The notes under the pieces: generated by a model | Told to the model about the DNA's origin: nothing | Database searches by the model: none | The model's input: only the letters and a program-made list of their open reading frames with translations | Assembly: GCA_965183875.1 (NCBI GenBank) | Contig: CBCYMK010000006.1 | Location: 1-64,000 of the forward strand | Length of the DNA: 64,000 bases | DNA from: UBA6772 sp965183875 | GTDB lineage: Bacteria > Bacteroidota > Bacteroidia > Flavobacteriales > UBA7430 | Direction: 5' to 3' | Translations under genes and position numbers: made by a program | In this document: in pieces, positions 46,304 to 54,625 of the stretch | Layout of the letters: each line of letters begins with the position of its first letter | How positions within the stretch are numbered: position 1 is the stretch's first letter

Positions 46304-46330
46304 GGGCTCCAATTTGGAGCCCTTTTTTTT
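46304..46330 (+). terminator. Terminator of the giant repeat-protein gene
   Basis: Stem gggctcc (46304-46310) / ggagccc (46316-46322) followed by T8, 25 bases after the stop codon. Confidence 0.88.
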
Positions 46331-46361
46331 GTTATTTACTTTTTAGTTTCAAGTAGATTAC

Positions 46362-46369
46362 TATCTTTG
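46362..46369 (+). promoter_or_regulatory. -7 box TATCTTTG of tRNA-Asn
   Basis: Exact TAnnTTTG match 13 bases before the tRNA 5' end. It fits a stand-alone tRNA transcript with a few bases of 5' leader. Confidence 0.55.
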
Positions 46370-46382
46370 CCACCGCAAACAC

Positions 46383-46456
46383 TCCTCCTTAGCTCAGTTG
46401 GTTAGAGCATCTGACTGTTAATCAGAGGGTCCTAGGTTCGAGCCCTAGAGGAGGAG
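46383..46456 (+). tRNA. tRNA-Asn (GUU)
   Basis: Folds as a full cloverleaf: acceptor TCCTCCT (46383-46389) / AGGAGGA (46449-46455), anticodon stem TCTGA / TCAGA with loop CTGTTAA and anticodon GTT (46417-46419), T arm CTAGG-TTCGAGC-CCTAG. The discriminator is G at 46456. CCA is not encoded (the next bases are CCCA). Own promoter and terminator. Confidence 0.97.
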
Positions 46457-46471
46457 CCCAGTTATAGCAAG

Positions 46472-46505
46472 AGTTCGCAAGCTTTTAAAGTTTGCGAACT
46501 TTTTT
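46472..46505 (+). terminator. Terminator of tRNA-Asn
   Basis: Stem agttcgcaa (46472-46480) / ttgcgaact (46492-46500) followed by T5, 16 bases after the tRNA. Confidence 0.85.
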
Positions 46506-46516
46506 CATTTTAGACG

Positions 46517-46537
46517 ATTTGCACGGAATTTGCACGG
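46517..46537 (+). repeat. Tandem 10-bp repeat ATTTGCACGG downstream of tRNA-Asn
   Basis: Two copies of ATTTGCACGG (46517-46526 and 46528-46537), one base apart, 60 bases after the tRNA. Paired short direct repeats beside a tRNA can be arm sites of a tyrosine recombinase or a relic of integration, but no integrase gene is near. Confidence 0.4.
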
Positions 46538-46726
46538 TCAAAGTTGTGTTTTAATGCTGTTTATTACCTTTTATTGGTTTCCTAGTAGTGTATTTTCTCT
46601 TAATATAGGTCTGCGTTTTACGGAGTAGTATTCCTTTTCATTTACACTTTATTCGGATTGTGGATTAAGCCTCTTATTTACCCTTAAAACCCTCTTAATT
46701 TCAATTTAAATATCCTTTTTGTATTC

Positions 46727-46900
46727 TGGAGATTCCGGAGACATTGACCATGTAAAACCGGAAAAGATTGACCACTCCATTGTAGTTAACTTAAATTGTC
46801 TGAAACGATGATATGGTTGAAGTTTTGAAGATTTAATTCAAATAAAAATGACTGGTCAACTTAAACCGGAATGGAGTGGTCAGTATGACCGGGATCTCCA
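46727..46900. mobile_element. 174-bp inverted-repeat element, IS21-like MITE or solo-end remnant
   Basis: The ends are imperfect inverted repeats of about 24 bp: TGGAGATTCCGGAGACATTG on the left and, read on the other strand, TGGAGATCCCGGTCATACTG on the right, both continuing into ACCA and both starting TG. Inside are inverted copies TTGACCACTCCATT / AATGGAGTGGTCAG and two AAACCGGAA blocks. Multiple end-proximal repeats with terminal TG...CA are typical of IS21-family ends. It has no coding capacity, and I find no clear target-site duplication. Confidence 0.55.
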
Positions 46901-47377
46901 ACCCCTTAAAATGGCTAACAACTAGCTGTATTTTAATTTAATTGTACCATTTGCAATCTATTATTTGGATTTATTCTTCATGAGCATAATCAATCCTACA
47001 AATGGATATCACCTATTAAGTTGTCCAAGGGCTTAATCCGAATAATTCTATTTTTTGTTGTGGTATAAATTTATCCTCAGCAATAAATTAGTATAAAATA
47101 TACCCTGATTTATACTTTATAAACAAAACAAATTTCGTGTTTGTGTTATTGAGTAGGCTAAGTAAGATCAGTTATTTGTATAGGTTTTTACTCTCAGCCC
47201 TTTTATACACGCTGTTGTAGACTTGTATAAAATTTGTATAACTACTATTTTAGGTTTTATTTATCTAAAAGAAGATATTTACAATAGATAAGAATTGAGT
47301 TAAGCAATGAGCTGTGCTTTTGTTTACATCGGGGGGATTTAAATTCACTAGCACATAATCTTATTCATCATTGTTTT
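46901..47377. other. Gene-free AT-rich stretch
   Basis: About 480 bases between the inverted-repeat element and the orphan hairpin with no open frame of note on either strand and no homology that I recognise. It includes several TATAAAAT/TTGTATAA words and the string catcggggggattta at about 47328-47342. The whole 46457-47546 interval carries no protein gene. Confidence 0.6.
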
Positions 47378-47408
47378 AAAAGCACTCTACTACGGTAGGG
47401 TGCTTTTT
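47378..47408 (+). terminator. Orphan terminator-like hairpin, possible end of a small RNA
   Basis: Strong stem AAAAGCACTCTAC / GTAGGGTGCTTTT (47378-47390 / 47395-47407, one G-T pair) with a TACG tetraloop and a short T5. No plus-strand gene precedes it for 900 bases, so it may end an unannotated small RNA. Confidence 0.5.
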
Positions 47409-47455
47409 AACGTTCTATATATTCTTAAACATTTTTTTGCCAAATATTTGGGCAT

Positions 47456-47483
47456 AAAAAAACTCCACCGAAGTGGAGTTTTT
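47456..47483. terminator. Bidirectional terminator after the barrel gene
   Basis: Stem aactccac / gtggagtt (47461-47468 / 47473-47480) with CGAA loop, A7 on the left and T5 on the right. It ends the minus-strand sigma-anti-sigma-barrel transcript. Confidence 0.85.
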
Positions 47484-47546
47484 AATCTAAATCCCTAAAA
47501 CTTGAAATGAAATACTATAATAAGTAACACTTTTCAAACTTATAAG

Positions 47547-48692
47547 TTATAAGTCAAAGATGATGCCAAAGTCTATCACGTTTAAATCTCCTGGCCCTTT
47601 ATTATTTTCAAATAAATTATTTATATGGTATTTACCATAAAAATTAAATCCCATTACCCCTAACTGAGCTTGTAGACCATAGCGTACTTTATTGATATTG
47701 TATTCTCCTTTTTGCTTCTCTTTGTTGGAGTTATTGTTTTCGTCCAAATAAATTACTTTGGTTTTTGCTTTAAGCATATAACCTACAAATGGTCCAACAG
47801 CTATATTAAAGCCATCTTCCTCTTCTTTGTCGGAGCTAAAGTCTAATTGTAGTAAAAGCGGTGCATCAATAAATAAAGTAGCTAATTTGCTTTTTTGTAA
47901 TTCGTTAGGATTCTCAATCAATAATGTTTCCGATTCCGTTTCTCTTAAAATATAATTATTTGCATATTTATAATTATTACTTGTTAATGCAAGACCATAT
48001 TTTAAAAATAATGGCCCTTTCGGGAAAACTCGGGTTTTACCGTAGTGTACATAAGAAAAGCTACCTAAGCCAGATTTTAAACTGTGATCCTCTCCACTGA
48101 CTAGTTTGCCTTCCTGATTAAGATAGTTATTAATCCCTATATGTACTTCAGTCATCATAAAAGTACGTTTTGTTGTATCTGCCCCTTCTGCTTCATTCGA
48201 ATTCATCATATCTTCTGCATACTCTTCTAACTTCTCAATTATAGCATCTTTTTTTGTGGTTTTATTTTCTGTTTCAACGAAAACCCCATCGTCAGAAATC
48301 TCTACAAGAGTAGAGTCTGTACCAGCTTTTTTTATAAAAATTCCTTCATCTGAAATGGAGATTATTTTCTTTGATTTTTCTCTAGACCCACCTTGATTAT
48401 TCAAATTTGTATCAATTTGAATATGCTCTATTATACTGTCGTTTTGTACAATTAGTTCCACAGTAACTACTGTATTGTCTTCACTGTCTATTCCAGATAA
48501 GTTAAGACTTAGTTTATTTAGGAGTGCATTTAAGTCATGCTTGGAGAGTTCTTTTAACTCTTCTAAATTATCGGCTTCTATACTTATCTCATTTCCTACA
48601 ATGCTAATTTTAATTGTATCCGATAAAAATGTTGTTCCTGCAAATAGCTGTATTGGTATCAATACAGTTAAAATAAATAGTAGCTTTTTCAT
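47547..48692 (-). CDS. Outer-membrane beta-barrel protein linked to a sigma/anti-sigma pair
   Basis: 381 aa. Signal peptide MKKLLFILTVLIPIQLFAG, an exposed N-terminal region (about 25-140) with two similar strands ISDEGIFIKKAGTDST and ISDDGVFVETENKTT, and a C-terminal barrel (about 180-381) with alternating strands ending VIDFGIIFDL. The start overlaps the anti-sigma stop (TAATG). Linkage to an ECF sigma factor suggests that it senses or is regulated by envelope state. Not assigned to a named family. Confidence 0.75.
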   Translation of the reverse strand: MKKLLFILTVLIPIQLFAGTTFLSDTIKISIVGNEISIEADNLEELKELSKHDLNALLNKLSLNLSGIDSEDNTVVTVELIVQNDSIIEHIQIDTNLNNQGGSREKSKKIISISDEGIFIKKAGTDSTLVEISDDGVFVETENKTTKKDAIIEKLEEYAEDMMNSNEAEGADTTKRTFMMTEVHIGINNYLNQEGKLVSGEDHSLKSGLGSFSYVHYGKTRVFPKGPLFLKYGLALTSNNYKYANNYILRETESETLLIENPNELQKSKLATLFIDAPLLLQLDFSSDKEEEDGFNIAVGPFVGYMLKAKTKVIYLDENNNSNKEKQKGEYNINKVRYGLQAQLGVMGFNFYGKYHINNLFENNKGPGDLNVIDFGIIFDL

Positions 48693-49285
48693 TAGTTGTT
48701 ATTTAAGGTTAGTAAACTTTTGTAATCAATTTCTATTATTGGAAATTCTAGCTTCTTACTTTCTTTTTTTACGATCAACTTAGCAAAGTCAATTAGTTTT
48801 TCAACTGGGTTTTCAAATCGTGTTTTTTTAACTCTATTTTTAGGCGGGGCTTTAATTTTTAGTGTAACAAATACGGTATTTCTTTGTATTAATGTGTGGC
48901 TTTCATTTGGGTATTGTATTTCGTTTAAATCAATTGTATTTAAAGAAACTATAGGGGAAGCTATTTTCTTAGGTACTACTTTACTTTTTACTTTTTTTAT
49001 ACGCACTTGACTGATAATAGCTAATTCCTGTTTTTCAGTTTGTATAGTAGTTTGTTTTTGCAGGATTGTAGTTGTAGTATTCGTTGTGGCAATCTCTCTT
49101 TCTTCGGTGTAATTGAAATTAGTTGAATAAAATAATAGACCTATTAGTATACATGCTGCAGCTATCCATCTATAATTACTAGTATTGGATTTATCTAATT
49201 CACTAGATAAAGTACTCCATAGTTTAGGGTCTACTTCAAGCTCATTATCCTTAAAATGAGATTTGTATTTATCTTCTATATTCAT
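48692..49285 (-). CDS. Anti-sigma-factor-like single-pass membrane protein
   Basis: 197 aa from ATG 49283-49285 (MNIEDKYKSHFKDNELEVD). A longer frame to 49348 would overlap the sigma gene by 80 bases and adds unlikely sequence. It has a short cytoplasmic N-terminus (about 1-39, with PKLWSTLSSELDK), one membrane segment (about 40-54) and a periplasmic tail of about 140 aa. Size, topology and 17-base overlap with the sigma gene are those of Bacteroidota anti-sigma proteins, though no zinc-binding (ZAS) motif is present. Role inferred from position. Confidence 0.65.
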   Translation of the reverse strand: MNIEDKYKSHFKDNELEVDPKLWSTLSSELDKSNTSNYRWIAAACILIGLLFYSTNFNYTEEREIATTNTTTTILQKQTTIQTEKQELAIISQVRIKKVKSKVVPKKIASPIVSLNTIDLNEIQYPNESHTLIQRNTVFVTLKIKAPPKNRVKKTRFENPVEKLIDFAKLIVKKESKKLEFPIIEIDYKSLLTLNNN

Positions 49286-49784
49286 CTTTACACAAATTTT
49301 GTAACATGATTTTTGCTTTTCGATACTGACTTTTCGATGTGTTTTCACTAATGTTTAATAACTCTGCTATTTCTCTGTGTTTATAACCTTCTATAGCAAA
49401 TAAGTTAAACACATTTTTATAGCCCTTAGGTAAGCTTTGTAGTTTCCTCAAAAGAAATTCTGCTTCAGAAAAATCACTTTCTTTTATTGGACTGTCGATT
49501 TCCAATAGACTAAGTCTTGTCCATTTAAGTTTAAACTTTTTTCTATAGTTCAAAGCTTCTCTAATAAAAATCCTTCGCATCCATCCTTCAAAATTTCCTT
49601 CTGCACTAAAACTATCCAGCTTGATATAAACCTTAATGAAACCGTTCATTAAGACTTCCTCAGCCTCCTCTCTCGAATTTGTGTAGCGTACACACATGCT
49701 CAGCATTTTTGGTGCGTAGAGTTTGTATAACTCATTTTGAGCTTTGCGATTATTGGTGATACATTTTTGTATTAATTGCTCCAA
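49269..49784 (-). CDS. ECF-type RNA polymerase sigma factor
   Basis: 171 aa from TTG 49782-49784; an in-frame TAG lies five codons upstream and no ATG is available. Region 2 is NELYKLYAPKMLSMCVRYTNSREEAEEVLMNGFIKVY (residues 17-53) and region 4 has the helix-turn-helix YKHREIAELLNISENTSKSQYRKAK (about 140-164). First gene of the cassette with the anti-sigma-like and barrel genes. Targets unknown; autoregulation is usual for ECF factors. Confidence 0.88.
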   Translation of the reverse strand: MEQLIQKCITNNRKAQNELYKLYAPKMLSMCVRYTNSREEAEEVLMNGFIKVYIKLDSFSAEGNFEGWMRRIFIREALNYRKKFKLKWTRLSLLEIDSPIKESDFSEAEFLLRKLQSLPKGYKNVFNLFAIEGYKHREIAELLNISENTSKSQYRKAKIMLQNLCKDEYRR

Positions 49785-49880
49785 GAAGTGGTTTTTCTAG
49801 TAGTAGTTTTGTTCTTCTATTATGTAAGACAACAATTTACTTTAATTGGTTGCCTGCAGACAATAAATTTAAATTTTATT

Positions 49881-49916
49881 CAAAAAAAAAGCCATCTCTT
49901 AGGAGATGGCTTTTTT
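49881..49916. terminator. Terminator of the M43 protease gene
   Basis: Stem gccatctc / gagatggc (49891-49898 / 49903-49910), TTAG loop, A9 on the left and T6 on the right. On the minus strand it follows the protease stop by 22 bases and precedes the sigma cassette. Confidence 0.85.
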
Positions 49917-49932
49917 AATAGATTACTTATGA

Positions 49933-52134
49933 TTAGTCTGTTATAACTATCCTTTTAGTTAGGGTAGAACCATTTTGTTCTAATTGAATAAAGTAAACAC
50001 CTGCTTTAAGGCTAGGGTATAAGTTTTTTAGTTGAAGGCTGTTTTTAGTTGCATCTAAGTTCAATACTCTAGAAGCTAAAGTAGCACCATATACATTACT
50101 TAGTGCAATACTTACAGCTGATTTCTTATAAAGCTCAAATTCTATAGTTACATCGCCTTTAGAAGGGTTTGGATAGATAGATAATTCGCTGAACACATCC
50201 TCCGCCAATGATACTTCATTAGAGTTACAAACTATAAAGTTGTCCATGTATAACCAGTTTCCATTCTCACCAGTAAGTTCAAATTTAATTTGAACGTTCT
50301 TTTCTCCAGCAAGTGTACTTAAACTTAGCTGATATCTTTCCCATTCCTCATCTGAAGGTACAAATGGTAAGAACACAAATGAGTTGTCGTTGGTAATTAA
50401 AGATTCTGTGTTGTAGTTTTTCTTTGATGTCCAAGTTCTACCACAGTCGTCACTAATATATACTCTTAAATTATCGTTTGTGCTCATATTCTTTCTAGCG
50501 TAAGCTAAATCGTAATATGCATTTATAGGCGCAGAAGCATTACTTAAATCTATGGTTGGAGTGATAAGGGTATGTCTGTCACCTTCTCTTGTAAATTCAG
50601 CACTTCTAATACGTACAGAAGCATTGTTTTCACCACCGTCTATTCCAGTAACTGTTGGGCTTGCAGCCTCTGTAGATCTGTCCCACGTAGGGTCAACCTG
50701 AGCTTCTATTAACCAGTTCCAACTCTCTGTTGGGTAGGTTGGGAATTCTGAAGACTCAAAGTTTTGAATGTACGGGAACGACATATTCGCCTCGTCATCG
50801 GTTACGGTGATATAGCTTTCTTTAAGAATTGATTTCTCTCCAGCTGCGTTTGTAGCAGTCAATGTGATAGGGAAGAATCCTGCTTCTTGGAAAATAATAT
50901 CTTCTGGATTTTCTGCAGTCGATGTTGCTGGAGTACCACCGTTGAAAGACCACTCGTAAGTAATAACACTATCTAAAGATAAGTTTACATTATACGTTTC
51001 ATTATAGAATGAATAAGCGTCACCAGGACATCCATAAATATAATCAGAAGTAAATTCTGGAGTTGGCGTACATAGAGCTGTAATATATCCATCGTTTGTA
51101 CCGGTAGCAATTAAGTTCTCTTCAGAAACCAATACCGATCTGTACTCGTCGATAGCAGAACGCATTCTTTCTCCTTGCAATAATGAGAACATATTCATAC
51201 AGTTGTCGTCAGAGTAGTCCATATAATTCATAAACATTTCTCCGTGTAACTGAGAAATAATTTGTGAACTTGTATCTGGAGAACAGCCCGAATTGATTGT
51301 ATCACCACTGTTGTAGCTAATGCGGTAAGGGTAGTCTTCAAGGCAAATTCCGAAGTTAGGTTCTTCTGCAGCCGGAGTATCGTTTACGTGGTCAGTCCCA
51401 CAAGTAGCATCTCCCCAAATATGACGTAAGTTCAACCAGTGACCAGCTTCATGAGTTAAGGTTCTACCTACCTGAGAAGAAGCAGTTCCTATAGACCCAC
51501 AATAGTCGTCTCTTAAGATCACACCATCTGTAGAAGCGTGGCTCCATAGTCGGTCAGGAAATTGAGCATATCCTAAAATAGTTCCGTAACTCGTTTCTTT
51601 GTCTATGTCTTTTACTACCCATACGTTAAAGTATTTTGTAGGATCCCATTGGATTAAAGCCTTAACGTTGTCGTTTGCCGATGAGGTTAGTAATGAATAG
51701 GTACGCGTTACACCTTGCGTACAATTCCCATGTTCGTCTAATTGAGCCAAACGAAATTCTATATTAGAATTACCTGCATAGGCTTGAAAAGGTGTAGGAG
51801 TAAGTTCTCTATCAGCATTTAGATAAGCAAAATCTTCATTTAAACTTCGCATTTGATCTTCTATCTGAGCCATAGAAATGTTTTCTGCTCCTCCTTTATG
51901 GATGATATGAAAGACCACCGGGATAATATAGTGTGCTGAATCTTTCACAGAATTCATTTCATTTTCTTGTTGAAGTTTGTTGAAAGCATTGAATTTTCTT
52001 TCCACTTCTTTGGCTACCAATGGGTTTTCAGCGTTTAATTCCTCGCGATGTTCCATAGAACCACACCAGTTTTGAGCTGTTGCTGTTGAGATAACCGTAA
52101 ATAAGCTAAATGTAATTGCTATAAGCTTTTTCAT
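49933..52134 (-). CDS. T9SS-exported M43 (pappalysin/cytophagalysin-like) zinc metalloprotease
   Basis: 733 aa: signal peptide (MKKLIAITFSLFTVISTATA), M43 catalytic domain with HEAGHWLNLRHIWG (zinc ligands His228, His232, His238; catalytic Glu229), a downstream Met-turn-like MNYMDYSDD, a PKD domain (about 375-445), a jelly-roll-type domain (about 450-640) and a type A sorting domain (about 650-733; LSIYPNPSKGD). An extracellular or surface protease. The third-ligand spacing uses Asn where pappalysins have Gly. Leader of about 70 nt from the TATATTTG box at 52205-52212. Confidence 0.92.
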   Translation of the reverse strand: MKKLIAITFSLFTVISTATAQNWCGSMEHREELNAENPLVAKEVERKFNAFNKLQQENEMNSVKDSAHYIIPVVFHIIHKGGAENISMAQIEDQMRSLNEDFAYLNADRELTPTPFQAYAGNSNIEFRLAQLDEHGNCTQGVTRTYSLLTSSANDNVKALIQWDPTKYFNVWVVKDIDKETSYGTILGYAQFPDRLWSHASTDGVILRDDYCGSIGTASSQVGRTLTHEAGHWLNLRHIWGDATCGTDHVNDTPAAEEPNFGICLEDYPYRISYNSGDTINSGCSPDTSSQIISQLHGEMFMNYMDYSDDNCMNMFSLLQGERMRSAIDEYRSVLVSEENLIATGTNDGYITALCTPTPEFTSDYIYGCPGDAYSFYNETYNVNLSLDSVITYEWSFNGGTPATSTAENPEDIIFQEAGFFPITLTATNAAGEKSILKESYITVTDDEANMSFPYIQNFESSEFPTYPTESWNWLIEAQVDPTWDRSTEAASPTVTGIDGGENNASVRIRSAEFTREGDRHTLITPTIDLSNASAPINAYYDLAYARKNMSTNDNLRVYISDDCGRTWTSKKNYNTESLITNDNSFVFLPFVPSDEEWERYQLSLSTLAGEKNVQIKFELTGENGNWLYMDNFIVCNSNEVSLAEDVFSELSIYPNPSKGDVTIEFELYKKSAVSIALSNVYGATLASRVLNLDATKNSLQLKNLYPSLKAGVYFIQLEQNGSTLTKRIVITD

Positions 52135-52204
52135 TTGTTATGAGATAGTTACTAGTTTGTTAATTGTAATTCCCATACGTGAGAAGACTCACCTATAAGG
52201 ATTT

Positions 52205-52212
52205 CAAATATA
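52205..52212 (-). promoter_or_regulatory. -7 box TATATTTG of the M43 protease gene
   Basis: Exact TAnnTTTG on the minus strand, 70 bases before the ATG at 52134. The leader contains the near-palindrome gtgagaagactcac (about 52181-52194), which could form a small hairpin. Confidence 0.5.
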
Positions 52213-52307
52213 CATATTCTAAATAAATTGACTGCTAAGTTCATTTAATTTTTATTCTTCGCATACCATGGGCTTTTAACCTCGTATTTTTTCTACTTTT
52301 ACCTACA

Positions 52308-54455
52308 ATGAGAAAGAAAATAAAAAACAAGAAAAATTCGGCTAAGTCGACTAATTTAAAGGCACTTAAAAGCACTATAATAGACCTTTGTAATGCCACG
52401 GTTAAGCCAGTTACTTTTAAAGATATCTGTAGAACTTTACAGGTAAAAGATAAAATCGCCAAACACCAAACCTCCTTCATTATAAAAAACCTCGTTATTG
52501 AAGGTGCTATAAAAGAAATGGGACATGGTAAATACGGTGCAAATACGACCCAAGAGTTTTACGAAGGTAAAATTGATAAAATTACTTCTGGTGCTGGTTA
52601 TGTAGTATGTGAAGGTATGGAGCAAGATATTTTTGTTTCTGCTAGAAATGCCGGCCAAACTCTAGGGGGCGATATTGTTCGTGTTGTCCTTACAGGAAAT
52701 CACACAGGTAAAAATCCCGAAGGTGTAGTCGTTTCTATTGTGAAACGCGGTAGAACAACCTTTGTTGGAAATATGAGAGTAGATGCTCGCCATAGTTTTA
52801 TGACTCCTGATAATTCGCGCGTTGGTACTGATTTTTATGTACCTAAAGACAAGTTAAATGGAGCTAAAGATGGCGATAAGGTACTGGTAACCTTATTAGA
52901 TTGGCCTAAAAAGGCAAAGAGTCCATTTGCAGAAGTTACCACTATAATGGGTGCTGCTGGAGAACATAATGCAGAAATTCATGCTATTTTAGCTGAGTTT
53001 GGATTGCCTTATGAATTCCCTGAGTCTGTAGAAGAGTTTGTAGAATCTATTCCCGAAACAATTTCTGAAGAAGAAATAAGTAAGCGTAGAGATATGCGTG
53101 AGGTTTTAACCTTTACCATTGATCCACACGATGCCAAAGATTTTGACGACGCCCTTTCAATACAGAAATTAGAGGATGATAAATGGGAAATAGGTATTCA
53201 TATAGCCGATGTTTCTCATTATGTTCAAGAGGGTACTTTATTAAATGATGAAGCATACGAGAGGGCAACATCGGTATATTTAGTAGATCGTGTTGTGCCT
53301 ATGCTGCCCGAAAAATTGTCAAATAAAGTTTGTTCCTTAAGACCTAATGAAGAGAAGCTTTGTTTTTCTGCCATTTTCACTATTAATAGTAAGGCGGAGG
53401 TTTTAGAGGAGTGGTTCGGTAGAACGGTAATTTATTCTGACCATCGTTTTACCTACGAAGATGCACAAGAAGTAATTGAAACCAAAGAAGGGAAGTTTGC
53501 CGAGGAAATCTTGTTGATGGATAAACTGGCAAAAATTATGCGTGCAAAACGTATAGACGAAGGTGCTATTACTTTTGATAGAGTAGAAGTGAAGTTTCAG
53601 TTAGATGAAAAGAAGAATCCTACCGGTGTGTACTTTAAGCAAGCCAAAGACGCCAACAAGCTCATTGAAGAGTATATGCTCTTAGCCAACAGGAAGGTAG
53701 CTGCATTTATTGGGAAAGCTGCAGACGGTACTCCGAGTAATAAACCTTTTGTATACCGTATTCACGACGATCCAGACCCCGAGAAAATAAATAACTTCTC
53801 CACTTTTGTAAATCAATTTGGTCATCAAATGAATTTGCAAACGCCAAAAGAAATTGCCAATTCTATGAATAGGGTTTTGGCAGATGTTTCTGGAAAGCGT
53901 GAAGAAAATATGGTAGAACTTCTCGCAATACGAACTATGAGTAAAGCCAAGTACACTATAGAAAATATAGGTCACTACGGTTTAGGATTCGACTATTACT
54001 CTCATTTCACCTCTCCAATACGACGTTGGCCTGATGTGATGGTTCACAGGTTGCTACAGCGTTATTTAGATGGTGAGAAAGTAACAGAAAAAGAAGCGAT
54101 TGAGGAGCAGTGTAAGCATTCTTCAGCAATGGAAAAACTATCTACTGATGCAGAGCGTTCTTCTATAAAATATATGCAAGTAAAATACTTAATGGGTAAA
54201 GTAGGACAGGAGTTTATGGGCTCTGTCTCTGGTGTTACCGAATTTGGTATGTTTATAGAGTTGAAGGAGAGTCTTTGCGAAGGCTTAGTGTCTATGCGCG
54301 ATCTTAAAGACGATCATTACGAACTGCATAAAGAGACTTTTAGCTTAGTTGGTAAAAGAACGAAAAAGCGTTTCCAGTTAGGTGATGCTGTGAAAGTTCG
54401 CGTTCGCAATGTGGATTTGGTGAAAAAACAAATCGACTTTCAGATGGTTAAATAG
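52308..54455 (+). CDS. rnr: Ribonuclease R
   Basis: 715 aa RNB-family 3'-5' exoribonuclease that degrades structured RNA. N-terminal winged-helix and cold-shock domains (about 1-230), the RNB catalytic domain with FTIDPHDAKDFDDALS (about 272-287, the acidic metal-binding cluster), HFTSPIRRWPDVMVHRLL, and a C-terminal S1 domain (about 630-715; EFMGSVSGVTEFGMFIEL). Basic N-terminus rich in Lys/Asn. Probable box TACTTTTA at 52294-52301, six bases before the ATG. Monocistronic. Confidence 0.95.
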   Translation: MRKKIKNKKNSAKSTNLKALKSTIIDLCNATVKPVTFKDICRTLQVKDKIAKHQTSFIIKNLVIEGAIKEMGHGKYGANTTQEFYEGKIDKITSGAGYVVCEGMEQDIFVSARNAGQTLGGDIVRVVLTGNHTGKNPEGVVVSIVKRGRTTFVGNMRVDARHSFMTPDNSRVGTDFYVPKDKLNGAKDGDKVLVTLLDWPKKAKSPFAEVTTIMGAAGEHNAEIHAILAEFGLPYEFPESVEEFVESIPETISEEEISKRRDMREVLTFTIDPHDAKDFDDALSIQKLEDDKWEIGIHIADVSHYVQEGTLLNDEAYERATSVYLVDRVVPMLPEKLSNKVCSLRPNEEKLCFSAIFTINSKAEVLEEWFGRTVIYSDHRFTYEDAQEVIETKEGKFAEEILLMDKLAKIMRAKRIDEGAITFDRVEVKFQLDEKKNPTGVYFKQAKDANKLIEEYMLLANRKVAAFIGKAADGTPSNKPFVYRIHDDPDPEKINNFSTFVNQFGHQMNLQTPKEIANSMNRVLADVSGKREENMVELLAIRTMSKAKYTIENIGHYGLGFDYYSHFTSPIRRWPDVMVHRLLQRYLDGEKVTEKEAIEEQCKHSSAMEKLSTDAERSSIKYMQVKYLMGKVGQEFMGSVSGVTEFGMFIELKESLCEGLVSMRDLKDDHYELHKETFSLVGKRTKKRFQLGDAVKVRVRNVDLVKKQIDFQMVK

Positions 54456-54476
54456 ACTTATGAATTTATTGAAAAC

Positions 54477-54508
54477 AAAAAAATCATTCCTAGGAGTGAT
54501 TTTTTTTG
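54477..54508 (+). terminator. Terminator of rnr
   Basis: Stem atcattcc (54483-54490) / ggagtgat (54493-54500) with one T-G pair and a T9 tail, 27 bases after the stop codon. Confidence 0.85.
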
Positions 54509-54625
54509 CTTTGATTTTTGAGAGAAAAAGTACTAGAATAAAAATTGTTATGTGGGGCTTCAAGTGCTTCAGCCTGACAAAATAATTACCTTCTTACTAC
54601 TTTAACTTCTCTACCTTCTTGAAAA

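Noticed and set aside
46457..47546. Integrase or other protein gene downstream of tRNA-Asn
   Set aside because: No open frame of meaningful length or recognisable motif is present on either strand; only repeats and hairpins were found.
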